The notes beneath the pieces were generated by a model, which saw only the letters and a list, made by a program, of their open reading frames with translations, did not search any database and was not told the DNA's origin. A stretch of 64,000 bases of DNA from Ruminococcus sp. GTDB lineage: Bacteria; Bacillota; Clostridia; Oscillospirales; Acutalibacteraceae. This document shows, in pieces, positions 35,699 through 43,194 of this stretch. Position 1 is the stretch's first letter. Each line of letters opens with the position of its first letter. Location of the stretch: contig JAFRDE010000013.1 of assembly GCA_017403985.1 (NCBI GenBank), positions 62,001-126,000 on the forward strand, given 5' to 3'. A program made the position numbers and the translations under genes.

Positions 35699-35720
35699 AA
35701 TAATAACCTTTCAGATAATT

Positions 35721-35832
35721 TGTAGGGGATGGCGCTTGCGACATCCCGCATGGCAAAAATGTATCCTCTCAGACGCTTTTGATCACATCAGTATCTGTTG
35801 TTTCCGGGACGTCGACGAGCGCCGTCCCCTAC
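35721..35832. repeat. GTAGGGGA inverted-repeat element in the ygeY-ygeW gap
   Basis: Starts TGTAGGGGATGGCGCTTGCG and ends GAGCGCCGTCCCCTAC, imperfect terminal inverted repeats around a non-coding core. Confidence 0.65.
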
Positions 35833-35850
35833 CAATGGCAATACAACGTG

Positions 35851-37050
35851 TTACTTTTCTTCTGCGTAGCACTCCGGCACCGCCGCGTATACAGCCGCGC
35901 AGCGTACCAGATCCGCTTTCCACGTGATCTCGTTCGGCGCGTGCGCCTGCGCCTCGGCGCCGGGGCCAAAGCCGATGCACGGGATGCCGTAGCGGCCCAT
36001 GATGGAAACGCCGTTGGTCGAGAAGGTCCACTTGTCGACCCTCGGCTCGCCGTACATCCCTTTGTGAGAGGCAACCAGCGCCTTGCAGGCGGGATGGCTC
36101 TCGGGGATGACCCATGTCGGGAAGAAGCATTCGGTCGGATACACGAGCCCCGTCCACGACGGACGCTCATACTTATACATACTTACCTCTGCGCCGTACT
36201 TCTTGACGGACGGAAGAGCGCGCACCTCTTCGAGTGCGCTTTCCCATGTCTCGCCGTCGGTCAGTCGGCGGTCAAGCGAGATCGCCGCGAAGTCCGCTAC
36301 CGCGCAGCGGGAGGGTGAGTTATAGAACTGCTGGGTCACGGTAACGGTGCCCTTACCGAGGAAGGGATCGTAATGCAGGCGCTCGTTGAGCTCCTTGACG
36401 TCCAGCACGATTTCAGCCATCTTATAGATCGCGTTATCGCCGCGCTCAGGAGCGGAACCGTGGCAGGATACGCCCTTGACCTCGACGCGGATCTCCATGC
36501 GTCCGCGGTGACCGCGGTAGATACCCTTGTCGGTCGGCTCGGTGATGACGACGAATTCGGGGGTGATATCCATCTCGTTATGGATGTACTGCCAGCATAA
36601 GCCGTCGCAGTCCTCCTCCTGAACGGTACCGGTCACCAGCACCTTGTAACCGTCGGGGATCAGATCGAGGTCTTTCATGATCTTCGCTCCGTATACCGCG
36701 GACACCACACCGCCGGTCTGGTCGGAGCCGCCTCTGCCGCCGATCTCGGTGTCGTTCTCATAACCCTTGTAGGGATCGAACTTCCAGTTGCTGAGCTCGC
36801 CGAGTCCTACGGTGTCGATATGGCCGTCAAACGCGATGATCTTCTCGCCCGTGCCCATCACGCCGTGGACGTTGCCCATCTTATCGATGAACGCTTCATC
36901 GAAGCCGAGCTTTTCCATCTCGGCGACGATCCGCTTGGCGACGCCCTCCTCCTCGGCGCTTTCGCTCGGGATGGCGATGAGCTCGCGCAGGAAAGCGGTC
37001 ATGTCCTTTTCATAGCCTTCGGCTGCCTTTTTGATCGCGTCAAAATTCAT
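35851..37050 (-). CDS. ygeY: YgeY-type M20 family metallohydrolase
   Basis: A 399-residue zinc hydrolase of the M20 peptidase/deacylase family. Metal site parts are [21 protein letters not shown] and VQEEDCDG, and the dimerisation domain begins near [17 protein letters not shown]. In gut anaerobes YgeY belongs to the gene set needed for anaerobic urate/purine breakdown. Start ATG 37050 has AGGAGG seven bases upstream; a longer reading to 37137 runs through the promoter and is rejected. First gene of the ygeY-ygeW-arcC unit. Confidence 0.93.
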   Translation of the reverse strand: MNFDAIKKAAEGYEKDMTAFLRELIAIPSESAEEEGVAKRIVAEMEKLGFDEAFIDKMGNVHGVMGTGEKIIAFDGHIDTVGLGELSNWKFDPYKGYENDTEIGGRGGSDQTGGVVSAVYGAKIMKDLDLIPDGYKVLVTGTVQEEDCDGLCWQYIHNEMDITPEFVVITEPTDKGIYRGHRGRMEIRVEVKGVSCHGSAPERGDNAIYKMAEIVLDVKELNERLHYDPFLGKGTVTVTQQFYNSPSRCAVADFAAISLDRRLTDGETWESALEEVRALPSVKKYGAEVSMYKYERPSWTGLVYPTECFFPTWVIPESHPACKALVASHKGMYGEPRVDKWTFSTNGVSIMGRYGIPCIGFGPGAEAQAHAPNEITWKADLVRCAAVYAAVPECYAEEK

Positions 37051-37085
37051 AACAGTTCCTCCTATCTGACTTTCATTTCGATGGC

Positions 37086-37109
37086 GGGAGGAGCAAGCCC
37101 CTCCCCTAC
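37086..37109. repeat. GGGAGGAGC hairpin element in the ygeY leader
   Basis: Same hairpin as 21724-21747, here between the ygeY promoter and start codon. Confidence 0.7.
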
Positions 37110-37114
37110 AATAA

Positions 37115-37142
37115 ATTATATTATATACAACCGCCATGTCAA
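37115..37142 (-). promoter_or_regulatory. ygeY promoter
   Basis: Minus-strand TTGACA, 16 bases, TATAAT. A CTGAAAAAT half-site (37160-37168) lies about 18 bases upstream of the -35 box. Confidence 0.75.
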
Positions 37143-37170
37143 ATAAAAAATTCGGTTTTCTGAAAAATTT

Positions 37171-38013
37171 TTAGGCTTCTTTCAGACTCTTCAGCCCTTC
37201 ATAAAATTCATAGGGAATCTGCAGGTTTCCGTAACCCTTTCCGAGTGAGATCTTCGGCTTGTTCGCACCGTGAAAATCGCTGCCTCCGCTCTCGCGGATC
37301 CCGAACCGTCTGCATATTTCCCGCGCCTTTTGCGTCGTTTCCTCATCATAGGTGGTATACATGGTCTCCATACCCTGCAGCCCTGCGGGGACAGCGCGCG
37401 ACAGGAACTCCTCCGACCGTTCAAAATCCACATTAAAATACGGATGCGCCCAGACGGCGACCGCTCCGATCGAACGGATAAAGGAGATGGTGTCGGTCGA
37501 CGCGAGTCTTTCCGGCGGCTCATACAGCCCGTAATCCTTGTGCAGGATCGTATCGAAGCCGACGCTGATGCTCTCGATATAGCCCTTCTTCACCAGCACC
37601 GCGGCAATATTGGCGCGGTTGATATGTCCCTTGGTGCTCTCCATGACCTCGCGGAACGTGATATCATATCCTCTTTCCTGCAGGCGCTTGATCAGTTTAT
37701 AATTGCTTTCATCCTTGAGCTGAGACGCACGGGCGATATAACGGTTGACCCGGTCGTACATCTCAGGCGTAATAAACAAGCCTAAGATATGCAGCTCTGT
37801 CCCCTTGTCGGCGGTAGTGAATTCAACCCCGGGGACGATCTCGATCGGTTTTCCTTGTGCCGCATCCGTAAAGTCACTCAGCCCTGCCACCGTATTGTGG
37901 TCGGTCATCGCCACCGCGGACAGACCCGACGCGATCGCGCCGTTGATCAGTTCAAGCGGCGTAAATGTGCCGTCGGAATAGACAGAATGGGTATGTAGAT
38001 CACAGGTTTTCAT
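37171..38013 (-). CDS. PHP-domain phosphoesterase (RnaAM/TrpH-like)
   Basis: A 280-residue metal-dependent phosphoesterase. PHP motifs are CDLHTHSVYSDGTFTP, AMTDHNTVAG, VPGVEFTT, WAHPYFN and the terminal GGSDFHG. This architecture matches the YciV/TrpH group, some of which hydrolyse 3',5'-nucleotide bisphosphates or trim RNA 5' ends. In this purine locus a nucleotide phosphatase role is attractive but inferred. It ends 34 bases before the ygeY promoter, is read in the same direction and has its own weak promoter. Confidence 0.88.
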   Translation of the reverse strand: MKTCDLHTHSVYSDGTFTPLELINGAIASGLSAVAMTDHNTVAGLSDFTDAAQGKPIEIVPGVEFTTADKGTELHILGLFITPEMYDRVNRYIARASQLKDESNYKLIKRLQERGYDITFREVMESTKGHINRANIAAVLVKKGYIESISVGFDTILHKDYGLYEPPERLASTDTISFIRSIGAVAVWAHPYFNVDFERSEEFLSRAVPAGLQGMETMYTTYDEETTQKAREICRRFGIRESGGSDFHGANKPKISLGKGYGNLQIPYEFYEGLKSLKEA

Positions 38014-38047
38014 CTTTGTCGTTCCTTCCGTAAATCGTTATAACGTT

Positions 38048-38076
38048 ATTATATCATCAATCAAAGCTTTTTGAAA
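38048..38076 (-). promoter_or_regulatory. Promoter of the PHP phosphoesterase gene
   Basis: Minus-strand TTTCAA, 17 bases, TATAAT; good -10, weak -35. Confidence 0.5.
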
Positions 38077-38110
38077 TAACCTATAAGCAAATTCTGATAA
38101 AATTTTTCTG

Positions 38111-38128
38111 ATTTTTCAGCTGAAAAAT
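38111..38128. promoter_or_regulatory. Palindrome upstream of the yheO-like gene
   Basis: ATTTTTCAGCTGAAAAAT is a perfect 18-base palindrome ending 12 bases before the -35 box. A half-site recurs before ygeY. Candidate binding site of the YheO-like regulator. Confidence 0.6.
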
Positions 38129-38140
38129 GGCGTCTGAGCA

Positions 38141-38169
38141 TTGATAATCTCCGAAGAATGTATTACAAT
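38141..38169 (+). promoter_or_regulatory. Promoter of the yheO-PLP enzyme operon
   Basis: TTGATA, 17 bases, TACAAT. Confidence 0.7.
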
Positions 38170-38231
38170 ATAAATAGTTGTTAGTTTGCCTCAAAATTTT
38201 TGTGGTATATCCGTACAAAGGAGGCGCCGCC

Positions 38232-38885
38232 GTGCTGAATACTCAACTGAAAAACACCCTCTGCTCGCTGGCGCACGCCATCGCCTTACATTACGGAAAA
38301 AGCTGTGAGGTCGCCGTGCACGATCTGACGGGCGAGAACGCCGCCGACAGCTCTATCATCTATATCGAAAACGGCGAGGTCACCGGCCGCAAGGTCGGCG
38401 ACGGCGCTTCGGCTGTCGTGCTCGAACAGCTCAGTCAGGCGGAGCAGACGCGCGAGGACCGCATCGGCTACTTCACCAAGACCTCCGACGGCAAGGTGCT
38501 CAAATCCACCACCGTCTACATCCGCGACGACAAAGGCAGAGCGATCGCCATCTTTTCCGTCAATCACGATATTTCCGCGCTGAGCGTCGCCGCGGCGGCG
38601 CTGACGGAGCTGACCGCTCCCGCCTCCGCATCGGAGCCCGAAAGGATCACGCCGCACGTCGAAGAACTGCTCGACGAGCTGCTGTGGAGATCCACCGAGC
38701 TGATCGGCAAGCCGGTTTCCCTGATGAACAAGGACGATAAACAGCGCGCCGTCCGCTGGCTGAACAGCAAGGGCGCCCTGCTGATCACCAAATCCGGCGA
38801 CAAGATCGCCAATTATTTCGGCATTTCCAAATTTACCCTGTATTCGTATCTGACGGATGAAGATACGGAAACAAATAAGGCATAA
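38232..38885 (+). CDS. YheO-like PAS/HTH transcriptional regulator
   Basis: A 217-residue one-component regulator. The N-terminal part (about 1-125) matches the YheO PAS-like ligand domain (AIALHYGKSCEVAVHDLTGE, IFSVNHDISAL). The C-terminal part (about 155-210) carries the conserved DNA-binding helix region (AVRWLNSKGALLITKSGDKI, YFGISKFTLYSYL). Relatives such as DauR sense amino acids. Start is GTG 38232 with AAAGGAGG seven bases upstream; an earlier in-frame TTG at 38178 has no ribosome site. It heads an operon with two PLP enzymes and probably senses their substrate. Confidence 0.9.
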   Translation: MLNTQLKNTLCSLAHAIALHYGKSCEVAVHDLTGENAADSSIIYIENGEVTGRKVGDGASAVVLEQLSQAEQTREDRIGYFTKTSDGKVLKSTTVYIRDDKGRAIAIFSVNHDISALSVAAAALTELTAPASASEPERITPHVEELLDELLWRSTELIGKPVSLMNKDDKQRAVRWLNSKGALLITKSGDKIANYFGISKFTLYSYLTDEDTETNKA

Positions 38886-38898
38886 CCGGAAAAGATTC

Positions 38899-38921
38899 GG
38901 GAGGAGCAATCCCTCCCCTAC
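38899..38921. repeat. GGGAGGAGC hairpin element
   Basis: GGGAGGAGCAATCCCTCCCC, in the yheO to PLP-enzyme gap. Confidence 0.65.
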
Positions 38922-38939
38922 GATAAAGGAGTGTTATTT

Positions 38940-40403
38940 ATGATCGATTTTACCGTCAACAAAGAAGGCTTACAGCACAATATCGAAAAGGCACGGGAAA
39001 ATAACATCATCATCCCCACCATCAAACAGATGCAGCATCCCGAGCTGATCCCCGATCGAATCAAGGAGAAGCTCAGCCATACCGGTCTGTGGGACGTCGA
39101 CCCCGTCAACCTCTTCCGCATTACATGGAAGAACGAGCCCAAGGAAAGCGGCGGTCTGTTCCGCGAGATCCCGAACATCATCGAGCTGCCCTCCGCCCTC
39201 ACCGGCGTCAAGGCGCGCATTTTTGCCATCGTCGGCAAGTGGTTCCCCACCGGCTGTCACAAGGTCGGCGCGAGCTTCGGCTGTCTTGCTCCCCGACTGG
39301 TGACCGGTCAGTTTGACGCGACCAAGCACAAGGCGGTATGGCCCTCCACCGGCAACTACTGCCGCGGCGGCGCGTTCAACTCCAAGCTCCTGTCATGTGA
39401 CAGCATCGCGATTCTCCCGGCTGAAATGAGCCGCGAGCGCTTTGAATGGCTCTCCAAGATCGCGGGCGAGGTCATCGCGACCCCCGGCTGTGAGTCCAAC
39501 GTCAAAGAGATCTTCGACAAAACATGGGAGCTCCGTCAGCGCCCCGAGGTCATGATCTTCAACCAGTTTGAAGAGATGGGCAATCCGCTGTGGCATTACA
39601 ACGTCACAGGCTACGCTTTAAAGGACGCATTTGAAGCCATCAAAGGCGAAGGCGACCGCTTTGCGGGCGCGTGCTTCACCTCCGGTTCCGCCGGCACCAT
39701 GAGCGCGGGCGACTATCTAAAGGAACAGTACCCGAACCTCAAATTGGCCGTCGGCGAAGCGCTCCAGTGCCCCACCATCTTGGATAACGGCTTCGGCGGT
39801 CACCGCATCGAGGGCATCGGCGATAAGCATATCCCGTGGATACACAACGTCAAGAACACCGACATGGTCATCGACATCGACGATGAGGACAGCCAGAGAC
39901 TGCTCAGACTGTTCAACACGCCCGAGGGTATCGACTACCTCGTATCCGCAGGCGTAGAACGCGAACTCGCCGAACAGCTCAGTCTGCTGGGTATCAGCGG
40001 TATCGCGAACGTTCTGTGCTGCATCAAGATGGCGAAGTACTATGAATTCACCGAGAACGACGTCATCGGCACCGTGCTGACCGACAGCGCTGTGATGTAC
40101 CAGAGCCGCATCAAGGAGCTCGGCGAGATGTACGGCGAATACGATATGCACAAGGCGGAACTCGACCACAACCTGCACATCCTCAATCTCAAGACCGACA
40201 ACATGCTCGAACTGACCTATCCGGAGCGCAAGCGCGTCCATAACCTCAAGTACTACACATGGGTCGAACAGCAGGGCAGAACCGTCGAGGAGCTCAACGC
40301 CCTGTGGTACGACACCGAGAATACATGGGACGCCGTCCACAAGCAGGCTGAACAGCTTGACAAATACATCGAGGCGTTCAATCAGGAAGTAGGCTTAATC
40401 TAA
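38940..40403 (+). CDS. PLP-dependent fold-type II enzyme of the purine locus
   Basis: A 487-residue cytosolic enzyme related to tryptophan synthase beta, cysteine synthase and diaminopropionate ammonia-lyase. The probable PLP lysine is K108 in TGCHKVGASFG. The phosphate-binding region is WPSTGNYCRGGAFNS and a glycine-rich loop is FTSGSAGTMSAGDYLKEQ. The about 85 C-terminal residues form an extra helical tail. I do not know its reaction. In purine-degrading anaerobes the locus normally includes YgeX (2,3-diaminopropionate ammonia-lyase), which is not present here as a typical 400-residue protein; this enzyme may take that step. Start ATG 38940 follows AAAGGAG; a GTG at 38931 overlaps it. Confidence 0.83.
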   Translation: MIDFTVNKEGLQHNIEKARENNIIIPTIKQMQHPELIPDRIKEKLSHTGLWDVDPVNLFRITWKNEPKESGGLFREIPNIIELPSALTGVKARIFAIVGKWFPTGCHKVGASFGCLAPRLVTGQFDATKHKAVWPSTGNYCRGGAFNSKLLSCDSIAILPAEMSRERFEWLSKIAGEVIATPGCESNVKEIFDKTWELRQRPEVMIFNQFEEMGNPLWHYNVTGYALKDAFEAIKGEGDRFAGACFTSGSAGTMSAGDYLKEQYPNLKLAVGEALQCPTILDNGFGGHRIEGIGDKHIPWIHNVKNTDMVIDIDDEDSQRLLRLFNTPEGIDYLVSAGVERELAEQLSLLGISGIANVLCCIKMAKYYEFTENDVIGTVLTDSAVMYQSRIKELGEMYGEYDMHKAELDHNLHILNLKTDNMLELTYPERKRVHNLKYYTWVEQQGRTVEELNALWYDTENTWDAVHKQAEQLDKYIEAFNQEVGLI

Positions 40404-40430
40404 ACATTTCAATGAAAGCAGAGGGTAACC

Positions 40431-40598
40431 AAGCCTTCCTTTGGGAAAGGAAGGTGCCTCCGAACGGAGGCGGATGAATTGTATCTCTTGACCGAGCGAC
40501 AGCGAGAAACCTTTTTATTTGGTTGGTCGCTTCGCGACTTTTATACAATTCCTCAGTCACCTAAACGGTGACAGCTCCCTTTCCCAAAGGGAGCCTTT
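40431..40598. repeat. MITE-like element, CTCCCTTTCC family
   Basis: Ends AAGCCTTCCTTTGGGAAAGG and (inverted) AAAGGCTCCCTTTGGGAAAGG. It has internal inverted GAATTGTAT segments and sits between the two PLP-enzyme genes. A smaller relative is at 63825-63929. Confidence 0.8.
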
Positions 40599-40625
40599 AT
40601 CTCCTGCATAATTAGGGTAAACACT

Positions 40626-41849
40626 ATGAACCACATCAAATACTGTCAATGCGTCAAATGCGGGGCGACCTATGCCCCCGCGCCGGATATCACCACCTGC
40701 GAATGCGGCGGTATCCTCGACGTGATCTACGACTACGAAACTATCAAAATCAAATTCAATAAAGAAGTGCTGGCAAAGCGCGCCGACCCCACCATGTGGC
40801 GTTATCGAGAGCTGTTGCCGATAGAGGAAGACACCGTCCCCGCAGGACTGCGGGTCGGGATGTCGCCGATGTATGAGGCGCCGAATATCGCCGAAGATCT
40901 CGGCATACGCCGCCTGTACATCAAGGACGACGGCGTCAGCCCGACCGCTTCCCTAAAAGACCGCGCCTCCGCGATGGCGGTTACCAAAGCCATCGAAGCG
41001 GGCTACGACACCATCGCCTGTTCTTCAACGGGCAACGCCGCCTCATCCCTCGCGGGCAACGCGGCAAAGGCTGGGCTGAAAACCTATATCTTCGTCCCCG
41101 CGCGCGCCCCAAAGGGCAAGATCGCCCAGCTGATGATGTTCGGCGCGAATCTCACCGCCGTGGACGGCACCTATGAAGAGACCTTTGAGCTTTCCAAAGC
41201 CGCCATCGACAAGTACGGCTGGTACAACCGCAACGCCGCGATCAACCCCTATCTCAGCGAGGGCAAAAAGACCGTCGCGCACGAGATCTGCGAACAGCTC
41301 GACTTTGTCGCGCCCGACTTCGTCGCGGTATCCGTCGGCGACGGCTGTACGATCGCGGGCGTGTACAAGGGTCTGTACGATATGTACATGGTCGGTTTGA
41401 TCGACAGGATCCCGCGGATCATCAGCGTACAGGCGCAGGGCTGCTGCCCGATCAACACCGCCGTCATGACGGGCAAGCCGTGGCAGCCGCAGGAGGAAAA
41501 CACCTACGCCGACAGTATTGCCGTGGGCGTGCCGCGCAATCCGGATAAGGCGATCAACGCCATTAAAGACAGCGACGGCATCTGCGTCAACGTCACCGAC
41601 GACGAGATTCGCGAAGCGCAGAAATACCTGGCGAAGAACGCGGGCGTGTTCGGCGAACCGGCAGGCGTCACTGCGACAGCCGGACTGATGAAGCTCAGCC
41701 GTGAGGGGAAATTGCCTGCAGACGCGACGATCGTATCCATCGTCACCGGCAACGGCTTGAAGGATATTGAGTCGGCGATCAAATCTGTCGGCGAACCCAT
41801 CCACTGCAATAATGATTTAGCAGAGTTTGAAGCCAAATTCGGACTGTGA
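40626..41849 (+). CDS. Threonine synthase-like PLP enzyme
   Basis: A 407-residue fold-type II PLP enzyme. The N-terminus has a cysteine cluster (CQCVKCGATYA, then TTCECGGILDV) that may bind zinc. The Schiff-base lysine is K111 in TASLKDRASAMA, and the phosphate loop is SSTGNAASSLAGNAA. By similarity it would be annotated threonine synthase, but no thrA, thrB or other threonine gene is near. Its operon position behind a YheO regulator and another PLP enzyme suggests a catabolic ammonia-lyase or beta-replacement role, such as on diaminopropionate, serine or threonine. ATG 40626 is used with only a weak GGGTAA ribosome site. Confidence 0.8.
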   Translation: MNHIKYCQCVKCGATYAPAPDITTCECGGILDVIYDYETIKIKFNKEVLAKRADPTMWRYRELLPIEEDTVPAGLRVGMSPMYEAPNIAEDLGIRRLYIKDDGVSPTASLKDRASAMAVTKAIEAGYDTIACSSTGNAASSLAGNAAKAGLKTYIFVPARAPKGKIAQLMMFGANLTAVDGTYEETFELSKAAIDKYGWYNRNAAINPYLSEGKKTVAHEICEQLDFVAPDFVAVSVGDGCTIAGVYKGLYDMYMVGLIDRIPRIISVQAQGCCPINTAVMTGKPWQPQEENTYADSIAVGVPRNPDKAINAIKDSDGICVNVTDDEIREAQKYLAKNAGVFGEPAGVTATAGLMKLSREGKLPADATIVSIVTGNGLKDIESAIKSVGEPIHCNNDLAEFEAKFGL

Positions 41850-41949
41850 TCACAAACAGCCGTTCACCGCTGCCTTAAACCTATTGCTCACTGGTCACTT
41901 GCCACTGGTCACTATTATTTGATATTCCTAACTTTTTGGGTATATATAA

Positions 41950-41986
41950 AACGACATCCCGGGGGAGCTTCCCCTCGGGATGTTGT
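41950..41986 (-). terminator. Terminator of the DUF2975/XRE operon
   Basis: Stem ACATCCCGAGGGGA / TCCCCCGGGATGT with a short loop, followed on the minus strand by CGTTTTATATATA. Confidence 0.75.
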
Positions 41987-41998
41987 TGTTTCGCACAA

Positions 41999-42211
41999 TC
42001 AGTTTTCTTCCGTATACTCCAGCAGGTCGCCGGGCTGACATTTCAGCGCCTCACATATCGCGATCAAGGTAGAAAACCGTATCGCGCTGATATGGCCGTT
42101 CTTGAGCTTACTGAGGTTCACATTAGAAACGCCGACCTGCTCGCTGAGCTCATTTAAGCCGACCTTTCGATCCGCCATCACGCGGTCGAGCCTTACGATA
42201 ATCTTTCCCAT
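41999..42211 (-). CDS. Small XRE-family regulator
   Basis: A 70-residue Cro/C1-type DNA-binding protein with no other domain. The helix-turn-helix is GLNELSEQVGVSNVNLSKLK, followed by RFSTLIAICEALKCQPGDLL. It lies nine bases behind a DUF2975 membrane-protein gene, a partner commonly seen with this small XRE type. It probably autoregulates through TTAACGT repeats in the shared promoter. Confidence 0.9.
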   Translation of the reverse strand: MGKIIVRLDRVMADRKVGLNELSEQVGVSNVNLSKLKNGHISAIRFSTLIAICEALKCQPGDLLEYTEEN

Positions 42212-42220
42212 AACGTCACC

Positions 42221-42898
42221 TTATACCGTTTCGTCATGCTCTTTCTGGAGCATCGTGCCGTATTTGAAGATCATCGTCAGCACGAAGATGATGAATACAA
42301 ACGCGGCGTAAACAAAGTCGAACTGCAAGTTGAAGCCGACGCCGATAACCGCGCCGATCGCCGCCTTCATACCCTGAGCTACAACCACGCAGGGGATCAG
42401 CGCGATCGCGAAATTGCGCATCTTTTTGACGACGCCGTCACAAAACGGGCTGTCACAGACCACAAACTCTTTCATCAGCGCCCTGAAGAAAAACAGCGCG
42501 ACGATTACGGACGCGAGCGAGATCATCCCGTATACGATCAGCAGCAGCACACTGTTCAGGTCGAAATGCACGTTCCTGACGCCGCCGTTTACGTTCATCA
42601 CACCGTTATCGGTGCTGACGTCAAAGCTGTCGAGCGCAACCTCTCCGAGTACGATATCGGTGTTGCCCGCCTTGACGGAGAACTTTCCGTCATCAAAGCC
42701 GAAAATGCCCGTGTTTACGTTCATGTCAGCGTTCAACTGCGCGTCGAGGGTCACACTATCCTTCGGAACACAGGCGACGATAACGCCGCCCGTCAGCAAA
42801 AAGCCCTCCGCGACCAGCAGGAAAACGATGATGATCATTGTAATGATTTTAGCAACCTTACCGAAAATGTTGATTTTTCTCTTGACAGAATATTCCAT
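42221..42898 (-). CDS. DUF2975 membrane protein
   Basis: A 225-residue protein with about four membrane helices (near 14-39, 115-138, 162-182, 195-213). A polar segment of about 75 residues between helices one and two likely lies outside the membrane, and the C-terminus YGTMLQKEHDETV is typical of DUF2975. Function unknown. The pair with an XRE regulator suggests a membrane sensor or stress-response module. The first gene after a strong promoter flanked by repeated TTAACGT sites. Confidence 0.87.
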   Translation of the reverse strand: MEYSVKRKINIFGKVAKIITMIIIVFLLVAEGFLLTGGVIVACVPKDSVTLDAQLNADMNVNTGIFGFDDGKFSVKAGNTDIVLGEVALDSFDVSTDNGVMNVNGGVRNVHFDLNSVLLLIVYGMISLASVIVALFFFRALMKEFVVCDSPFCDGVVKKMRNFAIALIPCVVVAQGMKAAIGAVIGVGFNLQFDFVYAAFVFIIFVLTMIFKYGTMLQKEHDETV

Positions 42899-42945
42899 GA
42901 TATTTGCTCCTTTTCATCAAGAATTTGTTTTTACAAATGAATTAA

Positions 42946-43017
42946 TTAACGTTAAACGTTAACTGTATTATAGCATAAGATTTTCATTTGTCAATAGTTT
43001 TTTAACGTAAAACGATA
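42946..43017 (-). promoter_or_regulatory. Promoter and operators of the DUF2975/XRE operon
   Basis: Minus-strand TTGACA (42989-42994), 16 bases, TATAAT (42967-42972). TTAACGTTAAACGTTAAC at 42946-42963 lies at the start point and TTTAACGTAAAACGATAA at 43000-43017 is upstream of the -35 box. Likely sites of the XRE protein. Confidence 0.7.
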
Positions 43018-43151
43018 ATTTTTTATCTTGGCACAAGACAGCGCACTCCCCGCGCCTTTCGCATAGCCATCGTTCGTTGCCGCACAGCGGCAACCTGAGC
43101 GGGCATACAAATCTTTTTTGATTTACGGAAACGAGCTGTTTCCCGTAAATC

Positions 43152-43178
43152 AAAAAGCACCCGCCGCGGCAGGTGCTT
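43152..43178 (-). terminator. Terminator of the PTS EIIC-like gene
   Basis: Minus-strand AGCACCTGCCGCGGCGGGTGCT followed by TTTTTGATTT. Between it and the DUF2975 promoter, 43018-43151 holds an inverted repeat TTTTTGATTTACGG / CCGTAAATCAAAAA but no gene. Confidence 0.8.
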
Positions 43179-43194
43179 CATCAAGATATGCTGT

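Noticed and set aside
40626-41849. Firm assignment as thrC
   Set aside because: Fold and motifs fit threonine synthase, but the catabolic neighbourhood and lack of other threonine genes leave the reaction open.
42968-43153. Cysteine-rich 61-residue frame upstream of the DUF2975 operon
   Set aside because: Overlaps a consensus promoter and an inverted repeat, has no ribosome site, and its composition is unlike a protein.
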